Assembly: GCF_003363265.1 (NCBI RefSeq)
Contig: NZ_QRBF01000001.1
Location: forward strand, 900,451-964,450
From: Dyella psychrodurans
GTDB taxonomy: Bacteria > Pseudomonadota > Gammaproteobacteria > Xanthomonadales > Rhodanobacteraceae
Direction: 5' to 3'
DNA length: 64,000 nt
The translations under genes were made by a program, and so were the position numbers. Of the stretch, positions 57,385 to 64,000 are shown one piece after another. The notes under the pieces are model-generated. The model did no database searches. It saw only the letters and a list, made by a program, of their open reading frames with translations, and had not been told where the DNA came from. How positions within the stretch are numbered: position 1 is the first letter of the stretch; every line of letters begins with the position of its first letter.

Positions 57385-58034
57385 GACTTGGACTCCTGGG
57401 CCGACGCGGGTTGGCTATCGACCGGACGTTCAGCCGCCATCTTGATGATGCGCACCCGGTCGCTGGCCTTCACCGCCACCTGCTCGCTGGCCTGCTGATG
57501 GCGAACACCGGTGCGCTGACGCAGCGTAAGTGCCACAGCGGCGATCACACCGACGGTCAGGATAAGCGCAGCGACTTCGAACGGCAGCAGGTATTGCGTG
57601 TAGAGCGCCATACCCAGCCAGGCCGTATTGGACATGCCCGCCGCAGTAGCTGGATTCACACCCATCGTCTGGGTATGCATGACGCGCACGCCGATCAGGC
57701 CGAGCATCTCGACCAACATGACGACGGCCACGATGAGGCCGACCGGAAGGTATTTCACGAACCCCTCGCGCAGCTTCTCCTGGTCGATGTCCAGCATCAT
57801 CACCACGAACAGGAACAGCACCATCACCGCGCCGACGTAAACCACGATCAGCGCGATAGCGAGAAATTCGGCCTCAGCAAGCATCCAGATGCAGGCGGTG
57901 CTGAAAAACGCCAGCACCAGGGACAGCACGGCCTGTACCGAATTGCGCAGTGTGATCACCGACAGCGCCGCGATCACGGTCACCGCCGCGAAGGCGTAGA
58001 AGCAGACGAGTTGGAACACAGACGGATCAATCAT
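57381..58034 (-). CDS. nuoJ: NADH-quinone oxidoreductase subunit J
   Basis: Five-helix membrane subunit of complex I, 217 residues. Its core [29 protein letters not shown] and [23 protein letters not shown] (about 54-76) match NuoJ. A short hydrophilic C-terminal extension (about 180-217) is rich in charged and Ser/Ala residues. It lies 11 bases after nuoI and overlaps nuoK by 4 bases. Confidence 0.96.
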   Translation of the reverse strand: MIDPSVFQLVCFYAFAAVTVIAALSVITLRNSVQAVLSLVLAFFSTACIWMLAEAEFLAIALIVVYVGAVMVLFLFVVMMLDIDQEKLREGFVKYLPVGLIVAVVMLVEMLGLIGVRVMHTQTMGVNPATAAGMSNTAWLGMALYTQYLLPFEVAALILTVGVIAAVALTLRQRTGVRHQQASEQVAVKASDRVRIIKMAAERPVDSQPASAQESKS

Positions 58035-58045
58035 CGATAGTGTCC

Positions 58046-58537
58046 TCAGCGATAGGCCGCGTCTTGCGCGCGTGCTGCCGCGATATCGGCTTCGAAGCGA
58101 TCACCGATGGCCAGCAGCTGCAGCTTGTTCACCACGTTCTCGCCACGATGTTCGAAGTGGTATTCGTGCACGTGTGTTTCGACGATCGAATCCACCGGGC
58201 AGCTTTCTTCGCAGAAACCGCAGTAGATGCACTTGAACAGGTCGATGTCGTAACGCGTGGTGCGACGCTGACCATCGCTGGCGCGCGGCGCCGAGTCGAT
58301 CGTGATGGCCAGCGCGGGGCACACGGCTTCGCACAACTTGCACGCGATGCAGCGCTCTTCACCGTTGGCGTAACGGCGCAACGCATGCAGACCGCGGAAG
58401 CGGTTGGATTTGGGAATGTGCTCCATCGGATAGCGCATCGTGTACTTGGGGCTGAACAGATACTTCCAGGTCAGCACCATGCCCTTGAGCAATTCGATGA
58501 GCAGCAGGCTTTTGAAATAGTTGGTAATGCGAGACAT
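58046..58537 (-). CDS. nuoI: NADH-quinone oxidoreductase subunit I
   Basis: Iron-sulfur subunit carrying clusters N6a and N6b that pass electrons toward NuoB. The 163-residue protein has two ferredoxin motifs: [12 protein letters not shown] (about 63-74) and [12 protein letters not shown] (about 102-113). The N-terminal amphipathic segment contacts the membrane. The longer frame to 58609 overlaps nuoH and adds 24 residues not seen in the family, so the Met at 58537 (8 bases after nuoH) is chosen. Confidence 0.97.
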   Translation of the reverse strand: MSRITNYFKSLLLIELLKGMVLTWKYLFSPKYTMRYPMEHIPKSNRFRGLHALRRYANGEERCIACKLCEAVCPALAITIDSAPRASDGQRRTTRYDIDLFKCIYCGFCEESCPVDSIVETHVHEYHFEHRGENVVNKLQLLAIGDRFEADIAAARAQDAAYR

Positions 58538-58545
58538 GGCTTTCT

Positions 58546-59574
58546 TTAGCCCCCCGTGCCGATGTGAACCCAGCCGTAGTACTTCATGCAGCCGGCGACG
58601 AACACCCACACGATGGCGATGGGAATGAATACCTTCCAGCCCAGACGCATGATCTGGTCATAGCGATAACGCGGGAAGGTGGCACGGAACCAGAGGAACA
58701 GGAACGCGAAGAAGAACGCCTTCGCCAATAGCCAGATGAAACTGGTGTGCCCAAGCACCGGCACGCTTTCCGGGAACGGACTCAACCAGCCGCCCATGAA
58801 CAGGAGCGAAGCCAGGAAGCTGACCAGGATCATGTTGGCGTATTCGGCCAGGAAGAACAGCGCGAATGTCGAGCCCGAATATTCCACATGGAAGCCGGCC
58901 ACGATTTCCGATTCGCCTTCCGCGACGTCGAACGGTGCGCGATTGGTTTCGGCCACGCCCGAGACGAAATAGACCACGAACACCGGCAGCAACGGCCACA
59001 TGAACCAGTCCAGGATGCCCTTATGGCCGGCCTGTGCATTGACGATGTCGGTGAGGTTGAGGCTGCCCGCCAGCACCAGCACACAAACCAGGCACAGACC
59101 CATCGCCAGTTCGTAGGAGATCACCTGTGCAGCCGAACGCATCGCACCCAGTAGCGCATAGCGCGAGTTGGAGGCCCAGCCGGCGAGGATGATGCCGTAC
59201 ACACCCAGCGAAGTCATCGCGAGCAGATAGAGCAAACCCGCATTGGCGTTGGACAAAGCAAAGCGCGCACCGAAAGGTATCACCGCCCATGCTGCCAACG
59301 CAGGAATCAATGCCAGCAACGGTGCCGTGTAGTACAGGAACTTGTTGGCATTGGTGGGCAGGATCACTTCTTTGCAAATCAGCTTCACCACGTCGGCGAA
59401 GGCTTGCAGCAAGCCCAACGGACCGATCTGGTTGGGCCCCATGCGCACGTGCATCCAGCCCAGGACCTTGCGTTCCCAGTACACGTACAGCGCCACCGTG
59501 AGGGTGAGCGGAAGAACGACCGCCACGACCAGCAATATGGGAATGATTAGCTGATGGAGAATCTGATCGCCCAT
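58546..59574 (-). CDS. nuoH: NADH-quinone oxidoreductase subunit H
   Basis: Membrane subunit that forms the quinone channel with NuoB and NuoD. The 342-residue protein has about eight helices. It carries the conserved quinone-site loops [24 protein letters not shown] (about 34-57) and [24 protein letters not shown] (about 209-232). It is co-transcribed with nuoG (3 bases before) and nuoI. Confidence 0.97.
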   Translation of the reverse strand: MGDQILHQLIIPILLVVAVVLPLTLTVALYVYWERKVLGWMHVRMGPNQIGPLGLLQAFADVVKLICKEVILPTNANKFLYYTAPLLALIPALAAWAVIPFGARFALSNANAGLLYLLAMTSLGVYGIILAGWASNSRYALLGAMRSAAQVISYELAMGLCLVCVLVLAGSLNLTDIVNAQAGHKGILDWFMWPLLPVFVVYFVSGVAETNRAPFDVAEGESEIVAGFHVEYSGSTFALFFLAEYANMILVSFLASLLFMGGWLSPFPESVPVLGHTSFIWLLAKAFFFAFLFLWFRATFPRYRYDQIMRLGWKVFIPIAIVWVFVAGCMKYYGWVHIGTGG

Positions 59575-59577
59575 GAT

Positions 59578-61905
59578 TTACGCCTTGCTCAAGGTGATGG
59601 CCGCGCCGTAAGGCGGCAGCGTCGCGGTCTGATCGTGTGCGGCTTCGATCCACACGGAACCATCGGGTACCGTCGCATCGATGACCAGCGGGAGGACGAC
59701 GTTCCCCACTTTGACCTGACCACCGTCGGCCAGGCCCTGCCGCTGAGCTTCTTCCGCATTCACGCGCACGGCCGCTGCGCGATTGAGCGGATGCGCCTGC
59801 AGCGCGGTGGCGCGGCGAATCACAGCGTCGCTGCGATAAACCGGCCACGTAGCGAGACGGCTGAGACCTTGCACCGACTTGCGCGCGGCCAGTCCCTGCT
59901 TCGTCGCAACAACCTGTTCGGTAATGCCCGCACGCAGGCCAGCAAGATCGTCGAACTCGAAGCCGGCAAGCTTCATCTGGCCGCCGAGCGCACGCAGCAC
60001 CTTCCAGCCGGCACGAACATCCTGGCCCGGCGCCTTGGCACCGACTTCCACGTGCTGAGCGACGCCGTCGACGTTCACGAGCGTGCCGTCGATTTCCGGC
60101 AACAGACCGATCGGCAGGATCACATCGGCAACGTCACGCAGCTCAGGCGTTGCGAACGCCGCAAACGCGACGATGTGCTGCGTGCCGTGCAGCGCGTTGA
60201 CCACCGCCGAACCATCGGCGAAGTCGTGCGGCAATTCCAGGCCATAAAGCACATAAGCCTTGCGCGGCTGAGCCAGCATGGCCTGCGCATCGAGACCGCC
60301 GTTGCCCGGCACCACGCCGACTTTGGCGAGACCGACGGCGTTGGCACCCGCCGGCAGCTCGTTGTAGGCGGCACCCGTCGCTTCGGCGACGAAGCGCGCG
60401 ATGGCACGAAGCCACGAGGCCTGCGGATGCGTGACCGCGGCGTCGCCGAGGATCACCACCGCCTGACCGGACTTCAGCGCGGCAATCGCATCGCTATCGC
60501 CCTGATCGTTCGCCGCGCCATTGATGGCGTCGGCCAGATGCGCCGGAGCCGTTGCACCCGCAGCGACCGCTGCCTTGGCGAGCGACAGCAACGCATCGAC
60601 CAGCGCATGCGGCGCAACGATGGCTTCGCCGGCCAGCTTGTAGTTGAAGTGGAATTCCGCCGGATTGACGGCGTAGACCTTGGCGCCCTTCTTCACCGCC
60701 TGATGGATGCGGTGGTTGAGTAGCGGCATTTCGTAACGCAGATTGGAGCCGACCAGCAGCGCAGCCTTCACCTTGTCGACGTTGGCGACGGCCATGCCGA
60801 ACGGTTGCGCCACGGCGTTGTCGGCGAAATCGAGCTGGCGCAGGCGGTGATCGATGTGCGCACTGCCCAGGCTGCGAGCGAGGCGCACCAGCAGGTCGCC
60901 TTCCTCGTTCGTCGTGGACGGATGCACCAGCACGCCGAGATCGTTGCCCGATACTTCCTTCAATGCGGCGGCGGCGGTGTTGAGCGCGTCTTCCCACGTC
61001 GTACCCTGCCAGCGACCGTTGCGCTTCACTTCCGGCGTGCGCACGCGATCGGCGGCGTAAAGACCCTGATGGCTGTAGCGGTCGCGATCCGAAAGCCAGC
61101 ATTCGTTGATGGCTTCGTTGTCGCGCGGCACGGTGCGCAACACTTCGCCGCGACGCGTGTGCAACCAAAGGTTGGAACCCAGCGCATCGTGATACGCGAT
61201 CGACGGCTTGGCGACCAGTTCCCAGGCACGCGCCTTGAACTGGAACGGTTTGTTGGTCAGCGCACCGACCGGGCATACGTCGATGATGTTGCCCGACAGC
61301 TCGGTCTCCAACGTCTTGCCGATGTAGGTGCCGATCTGCAGGTTTTCACCGCGGCTCATGCCACCCAGTTCGTAGGTACCGGCGATTTCGCTGGTGAAGC
61401 GCACGCAGCGCGTGCACTGGATGCAGCGGGTCATCTCGGTGGCAACCAGCGAGCCGAGGTTTTCGTCGGCGATGGTGCGCTTGCGTTCGGTGTAGCGCGA
61501 CACGCTGCGGCCATAGCCGAGCGCCACGTCCTGCAGTTCGCACTCGCCGCCTTGATCGCAGATCGGACAGTCGAGCGGATGGTTGATCAGCAGGAATTCC
61601 ATCACGTCGCGCTGGAACTTCAGCGCTTTTTCCGTGCGGGTCGTGACCTTCATGCCCTCGGCCACCGGCGTAGCACAGGCCGGTTGCGGCTTGGGCATCG
61701 GACGACCGCCCATTTCGACGTCGACCAGGCACATGCGGCAGTTGGCGGCGATCGGCAGCTTGCGGTGATAGCAGAAACGTGGGATCGCGATGCCGATGGC
61801 GTCAGCCGCCTCGATGATCATCGCGCCCTTGCGGATCTGCGTGGGCTTGCCATCGATCTCGATGTTCAGGAGATCAGGCGCGGTATTGGCTGGCTGCGCA
61901 CTCAT
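59578..61905 (-). CDS. nuoG: NADH-quinone oxidoreductase subunit G
   Basis: Large peripheral iron-sulfur subunit of complex I. The 775-residue protein has the [2Fe-2S] site [15 protein letters not shown] (about 45-59) and the HxxxC cluster region [14 protein letters not shown] (about 109-122). Two further cluster motifs, CIQCTRC and the CPVGAL segment (about 158-215), follow. The molybdopterin-like C-terminal domain has lost cofactor residues, as usual. It overlaps nuoF by 4 bases (ATGA). Confidence 0.96.
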   Translation of the reverse strand: MSAQPANTAPDLLNIEIDGKPTQIRKGAMIIEAADAIGIAIPRFCYHRKLPIAANCRMCLVDVEMGGRPMPKPQPACATPVAEGMKVTTRTEKALKFQRDVMEFLLINHPLDCPICDQGGECELQDVALGYGRSVSRYTERKRTIADENLGSLVATEMTRCIQCTRCVRFTSEIAGTYELGGMSRGENLQIGTYIGKTLETELSGNIIDVCPVGALTNKPFQFKARAWELVAKPSIAYHDALGSNLWLHTRRGEVLRTVPRDNEAINECWLSDRDRYSHQGLYAADRVRTPEVKRNGRWQGTTWEDALNTAAAALKEVSGNDLGVLVHPSTTNEEGDLLVRLARSLGSAHIDHRLRQLDFADNAVAQPFGMAVANVDKVKAALLVGSNLRYEMPLLNHRIHQAVKKGAKVYAVNPAEFHFNYKLAGEAIVAPHALVDALLSLAKAAVAAGATAPAHLADAINGAANDQGDSDAIAALKSGQAVVILGDAAVTHPQASWLRAIARFVAEATGAAYNELPAGANAVGLAKVGVVPGNGGLDAQAMLAQPRKAYVLYGLELPHDFADGSAVVNALHGTQHIVAFAAFATPELRDVADVILPIGLLPEIDGTLVNVDGVAQHVEVGAKAPGQDVRAGWKVLRALGGQMKLAGFEFDDLAGLRAGITEQVVATKQGLAARKSVQGLSRLATWPVYRSDAVIRRATALQAHPLNRAAAVRVNAEEAQRQGLADGGQVKVGNVVLPLVIDATVPDGSVWIEAAHDQTATLPPYGAAITLSKA

Positions 61906-63227
61906 GCAGCAACTCCACGGCGGTTTTCGGCAAGCCGGTCTTCGGTCATCGAGCGACCATGCTGCACGTAGTATTCGAATTCATTCCAGAACTTGGCGAG
62001 GAAGCCTTGCACCGGCCACGCGGCGGCTTCGCCGAACGCGCAGATGGTGTGGCCCTCGATCTGGCCGGCGATGGCCTTGAGGCGATGCAGGTCGTCCTGC
62101 GTGCCCTTGCCTTCCACGATGCGGCTCAGCACGCGGAACATCCAGCCGGTACCTTCGCGGCACGGCGTGCACTGGCCGCAGGATTCGGCGTGGTAGAACT
62201 GCGAGATGCGATGGCAGGCCTTCACCATGCAGGTGGTCTCGTCCATCACGATCACCGCGCCGGAACCGAGGCCCGAGCCCAGCTTCTGCAGGCAGTCGTA
62301 ATCCATGGTGGCGGTCATCATTTCCTCGGCATTGAGCACCTTCATCGAAGAGCCGCCGGGAATCACCGCCTTGAGTTTGTTGCCGTTGCGCACGCCACCG
62401 GCCAACTCCAGCAAGTCCTTGAACGACGTGCCGAGGCGAACTTCGAAGTTGCCCGGATGGTTGACGTGGCCGGACACCGAGAAGATCTTCGGACCGCCAT
62501 TGTTCGGCTTGCCGAGGTTGAGGAACCACTCCGCGCCGTTGCGCAGGATCGCCGGCACCGAGGCATAGGTTTCGGTGTTGTTGATCGTGGTCGGCTTGCC
62601 GTACAGGCCGAAATTGGCCGGGAACGGCGGCTTGAAGCGCGGCTGGCCCTTCTTGCCTTCGAGCGATTCCATCAGCGCGGTTTCTTCGCCGCAAATGTAG
62701 GCGCCGGCGCCGAGTGCGCCGTAGATGTCGACGTCGATGCCGCTGCCTTGAATGTTCTTGCCGAGCAGGCCGGCCGCGTACGCTTCCTTCAATGCCTCTT
62801 CGAAGTGTTCGAAGGGTTCATGATGGAATTCGCCGCGCAGGTAGTTGTAAGCCACCGTCGAACCGGTCGCGTAGCACGCGATCGCCAGACCTTCGACCAC
62901 CGAATGCGGGTTGTAGCGCAGGATGTCGCGGTCCTTGGCGGTGCCGGGTTCGGATTCGTCGGAGTTGCAGAGAATGTACTTCTGCATGTTGCCCTTCGGC
63001 ATGAAGGACCACTTCAAACCAGTGGGGAAGCCCGCGCCGCCACGGCCGCGCAGGTTGCTGTTCTTGACGATATCGACGATCGAGGCGGGATCGGGCTTCT
63101 CGGCGAGGATTTTCTTCCACGCCTTATAGCCGTCCATTTGCAGATAGCTGTCCATCGCCCACGGCTTGTCGAAATGCAGCGTGGTGTAGACGACCTGGTG
63201 TTCCTGGGGTGCGGGTCCGACTGCCAT
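61902..63227 (-). CDS. nuoF: NADH-quinone oxidoreductase subunit F
   Basis: FMN- and NADH-binding subunit of complex I. The 441-residue protein has the NADH/FMN loop [13 protein letters not shown] (about 60-72) and a second glycine-rich ACGEET-type site ([16 protein letters not shown]). The C-terminal [4Fe-4S] motif [11 protein letters not shown] (about 354-364) follows. The frame extends to 63302 but overlaps nuoE; the Met at 63227 ([11 protein letters not shown]) is 10 bases after the nuoE stop and is preferred. Confidence 0.97.
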   Translation of the reverse strand: MAVGPAPQEHQVVYTTLHFDKPWAMDSYLQMDGYKAWKKILAEKPDPASIVDIVKNSNLRGRGGAGFPTGLKWSFMPKGNMQKYILCNSDESEPGTAKDRDILRYNPHSVVEGLAIACYATGSTVAYNYLRGEFHHEPFEHFEEALKEAYAAGLLGKNIQGSGIDVDIYGALGAGAYICGEETALMESLEGKKGQPRFKPPFPANFGLYGKPTTINNTETYASVPAILRNGAEWFLNLGKPNNGGPKIFSVSGHVNHPGNFEVRLGTSFKDLLELAGGVRNGNKLKAVIPGGSSMKVLNAEEMMTATMDYDCLQKLGSGLGSGAVIVMDETTCMVKACHRISQFYHAESCGQCTPCREGTGWMFRVLSRIVEGKGTQDDLHRLKAIAGQIEGHTICAFGEAAAWPVQGFLAKFWNEFEYYVQHGRSMTEDRLAENRRGVAA

Positions 63228-63237
63228 TGCCCTGCCC

Positions 63238-63765
63238 TTACTTGAGACCGTCGAGAATCTCGTCGACCTTTTCGGTCGTGAGACGCTCGTGGTAGTGACC
63301 ATTGACCGTCATCGCCGGCGCATACACGCAGGCAGCGATGCACTCTTCTTCTTTCTTCAGATACACGCGGCCGTCAGCCGTGCTTTCGCCCGCCTTGATG
63401 CCGAGCTTCTTCTCGCAGTGACGCAGCAGATCTTCGCCGCCGTTGAGCCAGCACGAAATGTTGGTGCAGACGGCGACGTTGTGACGTCCGACCGGCTTGG
63501 TTTCCAGCATCGAGTAGAAGCTGGACACTTCGTAAGCCCACACGGCGGGCACGTCGATGTACCTCGCAACGGCCGTGATCAGTTCATCGGTGAGATAACC
63601 GTGGTTCTGTTCCTGCGCGGCGAACAGCGCCTGGATCAGCGCGGAGCGCTTGCGATCCGGCGGGAACTTGCCCAGCCAATGATCGATGTGATGACGCGTA
63701 TGCTCGTTGAGCACGACGAGCGGATCGACGTTCTTGACCTGCTCGTAATTTCCGGTGACTTTCAT
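63238..63765 (-). CDS. nuoE: NADH-quinone oxidoreductase subunit E
   Basis: [2Fe-2S] thioredoxin-like subunit of the NADH dehydrogenase module, 175 residues. The four cluster cysteines are visible in [11 protein letters not shown] (about 100-110) and in [13 protein letters not shown] (about 142-154). It pairs with NuoF. It begins 18 bases after the nuoD stop and is part of the same operon. Confidence 0.96.
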   Translation of the reverse strand: MKVTGNYEQVKNVDPLVVLNEHTRHHIDHWLGKFPPDRKRSALIQALFAAQEQNHGYLTDELITAVARYIDVPAVWAYEVSSFYSMLETKPVGRHNVAVCTNISCWLNGGEDLLRHCEKKLGIKAGESTADGRVYLKKEEECIAACVYAPAMTVNGHYHERLTTEKVDEILDGLK

Positions 63766-63783
63766 GGTTTCGTTACTCCGGGC

Positions 63784-64000
63784 TCAGCGATCGACTTCGC
63801 CGAACACGAGGTCATAGGTGCCGATCACCGCCACGGCATCGGCCAGCATGTGGCCGCGCACGAGGGCATCCATCGACGACAGGTGGGCAAAACCCGGTGC
63901 GCGCAGGTGTACACGGAACGGCTTATTCGCGCCGTCGGAAACCAGGTAGCAACCGAACTCGCCCTTGGGGGCTTCAACCGCGGCGTAGGTTTCACCCGCC
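63784..64000 (-). CDS. nuoD: NADH-quinone oxidoreductase subunit D, C-terminal part, cut by the window edge
   Basis: The last 71 or so codons of a 49-kDa-type complex I subunit are present. The visible end contains [29 protein letters not shown] and the terminal LVFGEVDR, all diagnostic of NuoD, which lines the quinone pocket. The 5' part lies outside the window to the right, where nuoA-C are expected. Confidence 0.95.
   Translation of the reverse strand, partial: AGETYAAVEAPKGEFGCYLVSDGANKPFRVHLRAPGFAHLSSMDALVRGHMLADAVAVIGTYDLVFGEVDR

Overview
The window is about 64 kb of GC-rich, tightly packed chromosomal DNA from a gammaproteobacterium. Gene content and order point to the Xanthomonadales, most likely family Rhodanobacteraceae (Dyella, Luteibacter, Frateuria or Rhodanobacter type). 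The main pointers are a clpX-clpP-tig block beside a tRNA cluster, zipA next to smc, a class III PHA synthase pair (phaE-phaC), an orphan pilH regulator, a YtrA-type GntR/ABC operon and a GyrA with alanine at position 83. The genus assignment is inference. I saw no insertion sequence, prophage, integrase or CRISPR array, and no stretch longer than 300 bases lacks a gene.

Layout. 105-3575: protein quality control (clpX, clpP, trigger factor, all minus). 3659-4574: six tRNA genes on the minus strand (Leu, Lys, His, Arg, Pro, Arg) with two visible promoters and a terminator. 4760-6696: an omega-amidase and a methionine-type aminotransferase that overlap and fit methionine salvage. 6738-8478: a LysR regulator divergent from an azoreductase. 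8495-13017: zipA and smc. 13136-15979: an unknown polytopic membrane protein, a BolA protein, a YciI protein and a short YidC-like insertase. 16173-19958: an operon with a near-palindromic operator over its promoter, encoding a small exported protein, a GntR regulator, an ABC transporter and probably two paralogous lipoproteins. 19997-25432: fumC, purB, a TSUP transporter, the ribosomal oxygenase roxA and a hypothetical gene.

25600-31299 is the 2-oxoglutarate dehydrogenase operon sucA-sucB-lpd. It is followed by a LOG-family protein, a YhdH-type reductase, pilH, a CbpA-type DnaJ, an Hsp20 with a heat-shock-like promoter, a peroxiredoxin and a small exported protein. 36177-44852 holds gyrA, a GtrA protein overlapping mtnA, phaC-phaE and pnp.

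44873-51967 together with pnp reproduces the classic translation operon in the order tRNA-fMet, rimP, nusA, infB, rbfA, truB, rpsO, pnp. 52057-64000 is the complex I operon nuoD-E-F-G-H-I-J-K-L-M-N, all minus, with nuoD cut by the right edge. The window is therefore largely core metabolism and information processing. The least explained parts are the GntR/ABC/lipoprotein operon, the YidC-like protein and the unknown membrane protein.
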